64,000 nucleotides of DNA from Candidatus Zhuqueibacterota bacterium (GTDB lineage: Bacteria; Zhuqueibacterota; Zhuqueibacteria; Residuimicrobiales; Krinioviventaceae), in assembly GCA_016928775.1 (NCBI GenBank), contig JAFGKD010000041.1, forward strand, positions 1 to 64,000, given 5' to 3'. Positions within the stretch are counted from its first letter, which is position 1; every line of letters starts with the position of its first letter. The translations under genes were made by a program, and so were the position numbers. Below are positions 1-8,035 of this stretch, piece by piece. Under the pieces are notes generated by a model. That model was given only the letters and a program-made list of their open reading frames with translations. It had not been told where the DNA came from and did no database searches.

Positions 1-540
1 CCGGCGGAAGAGGACTATGTTCGCAAAAGCCAAAGCGCCAAGCGCAAACTGGAATTTGTCGCCGGACGCCTGGCGGCGAAAACCGCCCTCTGCCAGTGGT
101 TTGATGGTGACTTTCAAAATCTGGCTGACATCACTATCGTCAAAAAGGCGGATGGTGCGCCACATTTTGCCGATTGTCCGGAGTGTGTGATCAGCATCAG
201 CCATTCCGTGGACTTTGCCGTCGCGCTTTTGGCGAAACGGCCGATCGGTCTGGATATCGAAAAAATAGAGTGGCGACCACCGGCATTGATTCGTTATTTT
301 TGCCATCCGGCGGAAAAACGGATTTACGAGCAGCAGGCAGAAAAAAATCAGGCTGATGAATTGGTGACCACCTGGTGGACGCGCAAGGAGGCGATTTCCA
401 AATACACCCAGCTTGGCGGGAGAATGCTCTTTCGAGATATGGATACAAGCCGGGATTCGTATGTACAACATCATCCGCCGGCTTCTATCCGACTCATCTC
501 GGAAGTTCAGGACGGTTATGTTGTGACGATTGCGGTGTAA
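1..540 (+). CDS. 4'-phosphopantetheinyl transferase, Sfp/AcpT type (5' end outside window)
   Basis: Transfers the phosphopantetheine arm of CoA to the conserved Ser of carrier proteins. The frame is open from base 1, so the N-terminus lies outside the window. Family landmarks are visible: VAGRLAAK near the start, the SISHS segment, the metal-binding IGLDIEKIE stretch, and the WTRKEAISK helix. The stop at 538-540 abuts the next gene, so it heads or sits inside an operon with an alpha/beta hydrolase, an acyl ligase and an ACP about 3.7 kb downstream. That ACP is the obvious candidate substrate; this partner assignment is inference. Confidence 0.88.
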   Translation, partial: PAEEDYVRKSQSAKRKLEFVAGRLAAKTALCQWFDGDFQNLADITIVKKADGAPHFADCPECVISISHSVDFAVALLAKRPIGLDIEKIEWRPPALIRYFCHPAEKRIYEQQAEKNQADELVTTWWTRKEAISKYTQLGGRMLFRDMDTSRDSYVQHHPPASIRLISEVQDGYVVTIAV

Positions 541-561
541 GTGAATAAAAAAAGAGGCCGC

Positions 562-1530
562 ATGAACGAAGCCAGCTCAAAATTTGTCGACAAAATTGCC
601 ACAGAAAAACTGCTGTCGGAAAAGCTGAATCAGGTGCATCACCAGCCCGATCCGGCATGGCAGAAATTTGATACGACCTTGTCGGTTCTGCCGTCGTTTG
701 ATGGTGTCTTGCCGGACGTTCGCGAGCAGAAAAAAGCCGACCACGTCGTGATACAATTCAGCTCCGCAGTTCGCACCGGCTATCGCGAAAACGATCTGGC
801 CACATGCCTCTATTTCCCGGGGCACAATGCGACCGGTGAGGTTATTTTTGTGCACGGCCTTTATGAAGACAATCGTGATATCTATAAATTTTTTATATCG
901 CAGTTGAACAACAAAGGTTTGGATGTCTATGCCCTGACGTTGCCGTTTCATTACGAGCGGAAACCGGCAGCGAGTCGCTTTAGTGGCGAATTTTATTTCA
1001 GCGGTGATGCCTATCGCAATACGGTCGCGTTCAAGCAGGCGGTCACAGACGTGGCGCAATTTTATCACTTTGTGAAGAAAAAGAACGGACGTCATGTATG
1101 GCTGACCGGATTTAGCATGGGCGGCGGTGTCGGTTTGACCGTCTGCGGTTTGCTGGACATTGACGGACTTTTTGCCATCAATCCGGTGTGCAATATCGCT
1201 GACCTGATCTGGACCAGCGCGCTGTTTGCGCCGGTGAAAAAAAATCTCTCGGCTGCCGGATTCGATCAACAGGATATCGCTGAACTGTACGGCGAATTTG
1301 AACCGCTGAACTTTCGATCGCCGAAAACAGTCGCACAGCGAGTGGTGCTGGGCACGGGATTATATGATCAAATCAATGATCCAAAAAATTATCGGCTTTT
1401 GCAGGAAACATGGCATCTCGGCAATACGATCCAATACAAAGCCGGGCATCTGAATATACTCCGGGTGCCCAAATTGGCGCATGATGTGGCGCGGTTTTAT
1501 TTTAACGGGACACAAGATGAATTATTGTGA
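562..1530 (+). CDS. alpha/beta hydrolase
   Basis: Alpha/beta-hydrolase fold protein of about 322 residues. Visible landmarks are the strand and oxyanion segment VIFVHGLYEDN and the nucleophile elbow GFSMGGG (Ser between Phe and Met); a late GHLN segment could supply the catalytic His. No signal peptide. An AGAGG-like ribosome site lies just before the ATG at 562. An in-frame GTG at 541 directly after the upstream stop would add seven residues but has no ribosome site. The 3' end overlaps the acyl ligase start by 14 bases, implying translational coupling. A thioesterase or ester hydrolase role in the cluster is inferred from context; the substrate is unknown. Confidence 0.82.
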   Translation: MNEASSKFVDKIATEKLLSEKLNQVHHQPDPAWQKFDTTLSVLPSFDGVLPDVREQKKADHVVIQFSSAVRTGYRENDLATCLYFPGHNATGEVIFVHGLYEDNRDIYKFFISQLNNKGLDVYALTLPFHYERKPAASRFSGEFYFSGDAYRNTVAFKQAVTDVAQFYHFVKKKNGRHVWLTGFSMGGGVGLTVCGLLDIDGLFAINPVCNIADLIWTSALFAPVKKNLSAAGFDQQDIAELYGEFEPLNFRSPKTVAQRVVLGTGLYDQINDPKNYRLLQETWHLGNTIQYKAGHLNILRVPKLAHDVARFYFNGTQDELL

Positions 1531-2998
1531 TTATCTATACAATGCCCCGAAAGAGTGGTATAATAATCCGGCATTGATTGACGCCGGTACCGACACCTCC
1601 TTCACTTATGGCGAGCTTGCAGACGCGGTGCGGAATCTGGCGTATCTCTTGACAGAACGCGGATTTCGACCGCACGAGGTGATTTCGACACATCTGTACA
1701 ATAGCGCCGAGGCGGTGATTGCGCACTTGGCCATTCAACATATTGGTTGTACCACCTGCCTGCTCGATCCGCTCACCACAGCCGAGGGTTTGCGCTATTA
1801 CCTGGAAGACAACCGATCGGTCGCTTTGCTGAGCCACCTCGATGTAGCCTCAGTCAAAGCGTTTGTGCCGGACAATGTGCAGATCATCCGGGCTGACGAG
1901 GTGAAGACGATGTATCAAACGCCGGCGAACCGGATCGAAAAGTTGTTCGATTGCGCTCCGGATGCTGTCACGTCTATTTTTTACACGTCGGGCACGACCA
2001 GCCGGCCCAAAGGCGTTTTGTTGGCCAATCGTAATTATCGGGCGCATGTCGCTATTTTTGAGCGACAGTGTTATCAGTATGATCCCGATGATGTGTTGTT
2101 GTGCTTTGTGCCGTTCTCGCACGGATATGGCTCCAAGTCAATTTTTCTGCCCTGTCTGCATGCCGGTGCCACCATGGTGATTTTGCGCTCCTTTCATCCA
2201 CTGAATGTGATCAAAGCAATTGAAAGCTACAAGGTCACGCACATTTTTGGTGTGCCGGCGCACTACCAGCAATTGCTGCGCCGGGAGGAGTTTTATCCAG
2301 CGTTAAGAAAAATAAAGTGCGCCTTTTGTGCGGCAGCGCCGCTCACCCTGGAGACCGCACATGCCTGGAAGCAAAAGATCGATATTCATCTGGATGAAGG
2401 TTACGGGCTGATCGAAACCTGTACCGGCGTGGCGTTTCGACGCAACAGGATGCCGGATCGGATGGGCAATCTCGGTTCATACCCCGCTGATCTTGTTGAG
2501 ATCGAAATATGCGATGACGACGATACGCTCCTGCCGGCCAATCAGCGCGGTGAAATCGTTGTGCGCGGTGCGAGTGTGATGCAAGGTTATCTCAACCAGC
2601 CCGAAGAGACGGCGAAAGCCATCAGAGACGGCTGGTTTCACACCGGCGATATGGGCTATAAAACCGAGCAGAACGAGCTCATTATGACCGGTCGCATCAA
2701 GGATGTCATCAATATCGCGGGGATCAAAGTGGCGCCTTTTGAAATTGAAGCCGTTCTCAACGAACACCCGGATATTCATGAATCGGCGGTAATTGGCGTG
2801 GACAATGAAATGTACGGCGAGGTCGTCAAGGCGTTCGTCAAGCCGAAGAATGGCAAAGCACGGGATGAACGCGACTTGATCGTCTATTTGCAAAAAAAAC
2901 TGATGAATTTTCAGGTGCCTAAAGAGATTGTTTTTTTGGACGAGTTTCCCAGAAACAATATGGGCAAGATTGATAAAAAAGCATTGAGAGCGCTCTAG
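1517..2998 (+). CDS. AMP-forming acyl-CoA/acyl-ACP ligase (ANL superfamily)
   Basis: Activates a carboxylic acid as the acyl-adenylate and passes it to CoA or a carrier protein. About 493 residues, normal for the family. The phosphate-binding A3 motif FYTSGTTSRPKG lies near residues 155-166, the adenine-side motif DEGYGLIETC near 293, the ribose-binding GDMGY near 376, the hinge TGRIKDVI near 391, and the catalytic Lys segment NNMGKIDKKAL at the C-terminus. The ATG at 1517 overlaps the hydrolase stop; an upstream ATG at 1481 would extend further into that gene and is less likely. A free-standing ligase beside an ACP and two FabH-like proteins suggests it loads the starter or extender acyl group; the substrate cannot be read from sequence. 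Confidence 0.9.
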   Translation: MNYCDYLYNAPKEWYNNPALIDAGTDTSFTYGELADAVRNLAYLLTERGFRPHEVISTHLYNSAEAVIAHLAIQHIGCTTCLLDPLTTAEGLRYYLEDNRSVALLSHLDVASVKAFVPDNVQIIRADEVKTMYQTPANRIEKLFDCAPDAVTSIFYTSGTTSRPKGVLLANRNYRAHVAIFERQCYQYDPDDVLLCFVPFSHGYGSKSIFLPCLHAGATMVILRSFHPLNVIKAIESYKVTHIFGVPAHYQQLLRREEFYPALRKIKCAFCAAAPLTLETAHAWKQKIDIHLDEGYGLIETCTGVAFRRNRMPDRMGNLGSYPADLVEIEICDDDDTLLPANQRGEIVVRGASVMQGYLNQPEETAKAIRDGWFHTGDMGYKTEQNELIMTGRIKDVINIAGIKVAPFEIEAVLNEHPDIHESAVIGVDNEMYGEVVKAFVKPKNGKARDERDLIVYLQKKLMNFQVPKEIVFLDEFPRNNMGKIDKKALRAL

Positions 2999-3071
2999 TT
3001 TGGATTTGGATCATCATATGAGAATATAGTACACTTGTCATTCTAAATCGATTATAAATAAATCAAAAGCG

Positions 3072-3126
3072 ACAAATGCCAAAATCCAAACAAATTCCAA
3101 AAATCCAATGATCAAAATTCCAAACA
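3072..3126. repeat. short AT-rich tandem-like CCAAA repeats
   Basis: Between the acyl ligase and the FabH-like gene, the 197-bp gap holds at least four spaced copies of the theme ATCCAAA or ATTCCAAA within about 55 bases. The pattern resembles the short TTTGGAATTTGG-type intergenic repeats scattered in many environmental bacterial genomes. It breaks the otherwise tight spacing of the cluster. No gene is visible here. Confidence 0.4.
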
Positions 3127-3195
3127 GGATAAAAGTTGATCTCGATGTGTGTTAAAAAATTTTAGGTTATATCTATAGAATAGGAATAGTAAATT

Positions 3196-4251
3196 GTGAG
3201 CAGTGATTTCCAATTTCCGGCATACAAAAAACGTAGCATCAGACGATTTTGTAAAATAATCGCCACCGGCTCTTATGTGCCGGAGAGGATTGTGACGAAT
3301 CAAGAGATCATCGATGCGAACAAGCTCTCCGTCACCGATGCGGTGATTCGCAAGAGCATCGGTGTGGAAGAGCGTCGGGCGGTTGCCGCAGGTGTGACCG
3401 ATTCGGATGTGCTGGTTGAAGCGGCGAAGCGCTGCCTGGAGCGGGCAGGGCTCCAACCGGACGATGTGTCAAAAATGTTGGTGAACAAGTTTTTGGGCGA
3501 CAATATCCTGCCAATGACCGCCGCACAAGTGCAAAAAAAGTTAGGCAGTCAATTGGCCTTTCATGCGGTCGATATTGAGGGCGGCATCAATGCGTTTCTT
3601 ACATCGCTCGATTTGGCGACGCGCTACATCAGCACAACGGGTGATGCTGCACAGAACATACTTATTCTCTCCGGCGGCGCCCCATCAGTTGCTGTTGGCA
3701 AAACCGATCCGCGCGTTGCGTTTTTGTTCGGGGACGGCGCCGGCGCCGTGCTTTTGGCCCCATCAACAGAGGCTCACTTTTTGGCGTCCTATCTTTACAC
3801 GAATTATCAGTACTATGATGTGGCCACCTCCCGCAAGCTCAAGATGGATTCAACGTTGTCGGACAAGATTTACGAGGAGCAGCAGTATTCACTGCTGTAC
3901 AATCTCTATCAGATGGACAACTGGAAAGAGGTAGCCGATTTTTATGTGCAAGCAGCGCGCACCACGTCTGATTTTCTTCTGGCCGAAAGCGGCCTGTCCA
4001 TGACGGATATTGATCTGGTTCTGGTCACGGAAAATAATCGAAAAATTCGCGATCTGACCCTGGAGGCATTAGGCGTACCGGAAGAAAAGAGCTTGTCCGT
4101 TTTTCGAGAGTACGGCAATACCATGTCAGCCATGCTGCCGATTTTATTGGACAAAGCCTTTCGCGAACAGCGAGTGCAAGAAGGACAAACAATCATGCTC
4201 ATCTCGCATGGTGAGGGGGCGAGCGGCGGTGGTATAATTTACAAAGTTTAG
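3196..4251 (+). CDS. FabH-like (KASIII) protein lacking the active-site cysteine
   Basis: Thiolase-fold protein of about 351 residues related to 3-oxoacyl-ACP synthase III. It has the usual N-terminal half, the GDGAGAVLL segment near residue 180, the YGNTMSA segment near 306, and the C-terminal GEGASGGG loop. The segment that normally reads AACSGF is altered, and the catalytic Cys position is Ile131. The HQAN-type His motif is replaced by VTENN near 277-281; Asn308 is kept. It should therefore be unable to form an acyl-thioester. It starts with GTG, preceded by an AGGAA site. A second FabH-like gene downstream carries Cys at the same residue number, so this copy may be a non-catalytic partner, comparable in arrangement to PqsB or chain-length factors (inference). 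Confidence 0.82.
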   Translation: MSSDFQFPAYKKRSIRRFCKIIATGSYVPERIVTNQEIIDANKLSVTDAVIRKSIGVEERRAVAAGVTDSDVLVEAAKRCLERAGLQPDDVSKMLVNKFLGDNILPMTAAQVQKKLGSQLAFHAVDIEGGINAFLTSLDLATRYISTTGDAAQNILILSGGAPSVAVGKTDPRVAFLFGDGAGAVLLAPSTEAHFLASYLYTNYQYYDVATSRKLKMDSTLSDKIYEEQQYSLLYNLYQMDNWKEVADFYVQAARTTSDFLLAESGLSMTDIDLVLVTENNRKIRDLTLEALGVPEEKSLSVFREYGNTMSAMLPILLDKAFREQRVQEGQTIMLISHGEGASGGGIIYKV

Positions 4252-4276
4252 TCAAATATGGACTGGAGTGACAGCA

Positions 4277-4534
4277 ATGGAGCAAAATGGATATGTTTAC
4301 ACGGAAGCGAAACAGATGATCACCACATACCTGAGATTGAAAGAAGATGAGCTGCAACCGGATTCCCATATCGTCGATGATATCGGTGCGGACTCTTTGG
4401 CGCTGGTTGAACTGGGATTTCAGATTTCCGAAAAATTTGGCGTACCGATTGTGGATACCAGCGATGACAAATTGATCTTTAAAAATCTCGTCGCTTATAT
4501 CGAGCAGCATATGCAGGAACAGGCAAAGTCGTAA
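4277..4534 (+). CDS. acyl carrier protein
   Basis: Small acidic carrier protein of about 85 residues. The attachment site DIGADSLALVEL contains the Ser that would receive phosphopantetheine. The ATG at 4277 has a TGGAG site eight bases upstream; an in-frame GTG at 4268 is part of that site and is not the likely start. It sits between two FabH-like genes and is presumably the carrier for the chain made by this cluster, with the truncated transferase at the left window edge as modifying enzyme (inference). It does not carry the longer conserved context expected of the housekeeping fatty-acid ACP. Confidence 0.9.
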   Translation: MEQNGYVYTEAKQMITTYLRLKEDELQPDSHIVDDIGADSLALVELGFQISEKFGVPIVDTSDDKLIFKNLVAYIEQHMQEQAKS

Positions 4535-4551
4535 AATCGGAGACGTTTCTC

Positions 4552-5589
4552 ATGTTATCAACCTTGAATTATCCGGCGATCAAATCCCTGACTATAGACC
4601 GTTACGCGCGCGTTTTATCGACGAGTGTCACGGTTCCGGAAACAGTGGTAACCAATGATGATATTATCAAAAGATATGATTTGATCGCTACTGATCGAGC
4701 GGTGCAGTTTGCCGTGGGCATCAAAGAGCGCCGCTATGCCGATGACCATACGTTGGTGTCCGATCTGTTAGCCGAGACAGCACTTGTCTGTCTCGATCGC
4801 GCCAATGTGCGCCCGGAACAACTGGACCGGATCATCTATACCAAACTGATGGGGGATTATATCGTACCAGCGACGAGTATCAAGGTTTTGCAAAAGCTTG
4901 GCATGCGTAGCGGCATTCCGGCGTTTGATATCGCGGCCGCCTGCAGTGGTTTCGCCCATATTCTCGATATGGCCATACGATACATCGACAGCGGCGATGA
5001 TTACGTGTTGATTCTCGGCGGCGATATTTCCAGTCGCTCGGCCAATACAAAGAATAAAAAAGACACGCGCACCATTTTTCTGTCCGGTGATGCGGTTGTC
5101 GGTATGCTTCTTGGCGTATCGGATGAACAACATTTTTTAGCGTCCTATTTGTACACGGACAATACCTATTATGAATATTCCTATATCCCGTTCGGCACCG
5201 AAATGCTCAACAAGACGAAAGCTTTTGATAACACCATGTTCAACATGCAGATGCCGGATGGTATGGTCGTGCACGAGTCTGTCATTGATTCGTGCGATAT
5301 CGTGGCGAACAAGCTTTTGCAGCACACGGGATTGTCCATTGATGATATTGATGTCTTTATCACCAGTGATCAAACGACCATGACCTGGGAGGCACAGTTG
5401 CGCAAGATGGGCGTACCCAGGGAGAAAAGCGCCAGCCTGTTCCACAAGTATGGTAATACCGTTGCGGCCCTGGCGCCGGTCAATTTGAACGAGATGATCG
5501 AATCGGGCCGGTTGCAGCGCGGCATGACAGTGATGTTTTTAGCGCACGGTGCCGGCGCCAGCGGTGGAGGATTTATTTTTACATATTAG
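4552..5589 (+). CDS. FabH-like (KASIII) condensing enzyme with Cys131 but no HQAN histidine
   Basis: About 345 residues, thiolase fold, similar in length and layout to the protein encoded at 3196-4251. The active-site segment AFDIAAACSGF supplies Cys131. The GNT motif near 301-303 keeps the catalytic Asn. The HQAN position instead reads TSDQTT near 271-276, so the usual His is missing. Family knowledge says a Cys without the His may still perform acyl transfer but decarboxylative condensation could be impaired. Together with the Cys-less paralogue it may form a heterodimer acting on the ACP encoded between them. The ribosome site before the ATG at 4552 is weak (GGAGACG). Confidence 0.87.
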   Translation: MLSTLNYPAIKSLTIDRYARVLSTSVTVPETVVTNDDIIKRYDLIATDRAVQFAVGIKERRYADDHTLVSDLLAETALVCLDRANVRPEQLDRIIYTKLMGDYIVPATSIKVLQKLGMRSGIPAFDIAAACSGFAHILDMAIRYIDSGDDYVLILGGDISSRSANTKNKKDTRTIFLSGDAVVGMLLGVSDEQHFLASYLYTDNTYYEYSYIPFGTEMLNKTKAFDNTMFNMQMPDGMVVHESVIDSCDIVANKLLQHTGLSIDDIDVFITSDQTTMTWEAQLRKMGVPREKSASLFHKYGNTVAALAPVNLNEMIESGRLQRGMTVMFLAHGAGASGGGFIFTY

Positions 5590-5611
5590 CTTGCATTATT
5601 CACAAATTTCT

Positions 5612-5776
5612 CGCACAAAGCCTCAAAGACACCAAGAAATATAAGGTAAGATGCATATAACCAAAATGAAAGTTATTTTAAAGCATTTTATATGGATTCA
5701 TCAAACCCAATAGAAACAGTCTTTATGACTTTGGATCTTTGTGTGAATGAATTCTTCAGGGCAATAAATCTTACCT
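5612..5776. repeat. diverged inverted-repeat sequence in intergenic gap
   Basis: The 254-266 bp gap between the FabH-like gene and the beta-CASP gene contains two sets of inverted arms. Bases 5612-5631 (theme CACAAAG..CAAAG) face 5728-5748, and AGGTAAGAT at 5644-5652 is perfectly inverted at 5768-5776. The first theme resembles the CGCAAAGACGCAAAG family of intergenic repeats. The arms interleave rather than nest. No open frame of substance is present. Confidence 0.4.
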
Positions 5777-5855
5777 ATTGATAGAATTTTTTATTGAATG
5801 CCGATTCTCAAGTCATTATCTTATACAAAAATAGTACGATTGCATGGGGAGATTT

Positions 5856-7253
5856 ATGGCAAAATTGACATTTCTTGGCGCCGCAGGGACCGTTACCGGT
5901 TCGCGGCACATGTTGGACATCGACAATACGCGAATGCTCGTTGATTGTGGTTTGTTTCAGGGCCGAAAAGAAGATCGCCTGCGAAATTGGGAACCGTTTC
6001 CCGTTCCAGCCGATAGCATAGAGCGCGTGTTTTTAACGCACGCTCACATTGACCACACCGGTTGGTTGCCACGACTGGTCAAAGAGGGTTACAGCGGACC
6101 TGTACTTTGCACCAAGACCACACATGATCTCTGTCACATCATGCTCAAGGACAGCGCGCATTTACAGGAGGAAGATGCCAAATGGGCGAACAAACGGGGC
6201 TTTTCCAAACACAAGCCGGCATTACCGCTTTATACTTTAGAAGACGCCGAGCGAGCGCTCGAGCTCTTTGAGCCGCTTTATTACGGGCAGGAATATTATG
6301 ATGCCTTGCCGCACTATCGGGTCAAATTCAAAGACGCGGGCCATATTCTTGGATCCTCTTTTATCGAATTTAAAAAGGAAGATGGACCGAACACCCGCAA
6401 GATACTCTTCAGCGGCGACTTTGGCCGGCCGCGCCAACCTGTCCTTCGAACGCCCACGCAAGTCTTTAATGTCGATTATCTTGTCCTTGAATCCACTTAT
6501 GGTGACCGCTTGCATGAGAACGAAGACACCGATGCCGAACTGGTGCGGGTGATCAACGAAGGCTATCGTCGTGGTGGTGTTGTCATTGTGCCGGCGTTTG
6601 CGGTTGGTAGAACACAAACGCTGTTATATAAAATTCGCGAGTATGAGGAACGTCGTCTTATTCCGGATATGCACGTTTACATTGATTCTCCTATGGCGAT
6701 AAATACAGTGGATGTTTTCAAAAACCATTTTGCAGATATGGACCTGTACGCGCGCGTCGAATATATAAATGGCAAACAGTTGTTCCGCCCGAAAAATCTG
6801 CATATCTGTCGATCGCGGGATGAATCGATCGCGATCAATAATGTCAAAAGCGGCGCTATCATTATTTCTTCAAGTGGTATGTTGGAGGGAGGGCGAATTC
6901 TTCATCATCTTGTTGAACGGCTTGCGGATTCCCGAAATACTGTTCTTTTCACCGGCTATCAGGCGGTCGGTACGCGCGGTCGCAAAATTCAGGAGGGCGG
7001 CGAGAGCGTTAAAATCCATGGTCGCGAGGTACCGATCCACGCCCATATCGAATCCGTACATGGTACGTCCGGTCACGGGGATTACAATGAAATCCTCGCC
7101 TGGCTCATGGGTTTCAACAAAGCACCCGAGCGCATTTTTATTGTCCATGGCGACGATGACGCCTCCGAGTCTATGGCGGCCAAAATTCGGGATAAATTTG
7201 GCTGGGATGTTGTGGTGCCGAAATTGTTTGACAGCTATGAGCTGGATTTTTAA
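5856..7253 (+). CDS. MBL-fold beta-CASP exonuclease-like protein
   Basis: Metallo-beta-lactamase fold protein with beta-CASP domain, related to CPSF73/RNase-processing nucleases (COG1236 type), about 465 residues. It begins with GAAGTVTGSRH, then the metal-binding HAHIDHTG motif, SGDFGR, and the ESTYGDR segment; the beta-CASP part has PAFAVGRTQ; and the C-terminus has the SGHGD motif with a final IVHGDDDA segment. These are the residues expected for two-zinc hydrolysis of RNA. The ATG at 5856 is preceded by GGGGAG; an ATG at 5844 overlaps that site. Cytosolic, no signal peptide. Role in RNA maturation or decay is by family; the physiological RNA target is unknown. Confidence 0.9.
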   Translation: MAKLTFLGAAGTVTGSRHMLDIDNTRMLVDCGLFQGRKEDRLRNWEPFPVPADSIERVFLTHAHIDHTGWLPRLVKEGYSGPVLCTKTTHDLCHIMLKDSAHLQEEDAKWANKRGFSKHKPALPLYTLEDAERALELFEPLYYGQEYYDALPHYRVKFKDAGHILGSSFIEFKKEDGPNTRKILFSGDFGRPRQPVLRTPTQVFNVDYLVLESTYGDRLHENEDTDAELVRVINEGYRRGGVVIVPAFAVGRTQTLLYKIREYEERRLIPDMHVYIDSPMAINTVDVFKNHFADMDLYARVEYINGKQLFRPKNLHICRSRDESIAINNVKSGAIIISSSGMLEGGRILHHLVERLADSRNTVLFTGYQAVGTRGRKIQEGGESVKIHGREVPIHAHIESVHGTSGHGDYNEILAWLMGFNKAPERIFIVHGDDDASESMAAKIRDKFGWDVVVPKLFDSYELDF

Positions 7254-7303
7254 CGAGTCAAAAAGATGTGCAACCTGATTTCTTACATATTATGGAGAAA
7301 AAT

Positions 7304-7999
7304 ATGCAGCCGAAACCGTTTGACGGTTTTTCCATGGAAGCGCTCGATTTCATAAATGAATGGCGGTTGAATAACGACCGCGATTGGTTCAAGCCCAGGA
7401 AATCTGACTATGATCGAATGATCAAAGAGCCGGCGTTGCGTTTTATCTCGGACCTTGGCAATAAATTAAAGCTTCTCTCGCGCGACATAGAATTTGATCT
7501 CGGGAACAACGGTTCACTTTTGCGCATTTACCGCGATGTTCGGTTCAGTCAGGATAAACGACCCTATAATCCAAATATACGAATGGTTTTTTGGGAGGGG
7601 ACGTTTAAAAAAGCCGAAAACCCCGGATTTTTTATCAAAATTGATCAAAAAGGTGCCGGTGTTTTCGCTGGCATGTATATGTTTCCCAAAGAGCTCCTGA
7701 ATGTCTATCGAAATGCCGTCATCAATTCTGTGCTCGGAGCGGAGCTGGACAAGGCGATTGATGATGTCAAAAAAGCGGGCACCTATCACATCGGCGGTAA
7801 ATTTTACAAACGTGTACCGCGTGGATATGATGCAGCCCACGAGCGAGCCGAGTTGCTCATGTATAATGGGCTCTATGCGATGACTACAAATATTTCAGTA
7901 GACGATGTGTGTTCTGCAGATTTGCTCGATATCTGTTTTCAGCATTGCGTGAATATGCGTCCAATCCAGCACTGGATTGTTCGTTTGCTTGAGAAATAG
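7304..7999 (+). CDS. DUF2461 / TIGR02453 family protein
   Basis: About 231 residues matching the DUF2461 pattern: FINEWRLNNDRDWFKPRKSDY near the start, RIYRDVRFSQDKRPYNPN in the first third, and GVFAGMYMFPKELL in the middle. The family is widespread and has no assigned activity. The ATG at 7304 has a GGAG site; upstream ATGs at 7268 and 7292 lack one. It lies about 50 bases after the beta-CASP gene and 36 bases before an exchanger gene. Nothing in the neighbourhood defines its job. Confidence 0.85.
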   Translation: MQPKPFDGFSMEALDFINEWRLNNDRDWFKPRKSDYDRMIKEPALRFISDLGNKLKLLSRDIEFDLGNNGSLLRIYRDVRFSQDKRPYNPNIRMVFWEGTFKKAENPGFFIKIDQKGAGVFAGMYMFPKELLNVYRNAVINSVLGAELDKAIDDVKKAGTYHIGGKFYKRVPRGYDAAHERAELLMYNGLYAMTTNISVDDVCSADLLDICFQHCVNMRPIQHWIVRLLEK

Positions 8000-8035
8000 C
8001 TTTGATAGAGTATTGTTCACCCTTATAAATCCAGC

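Noticed and set aside
5856..7253. MBL-fold gene next to the FabH-like pair as a PqsE-like thioesterase completing a pqs-type operon
   Set aside because: It has a full beta-CASP domain and the RNA-nuclease motifs, and is separated by a 266-base repeat-bearing gap.
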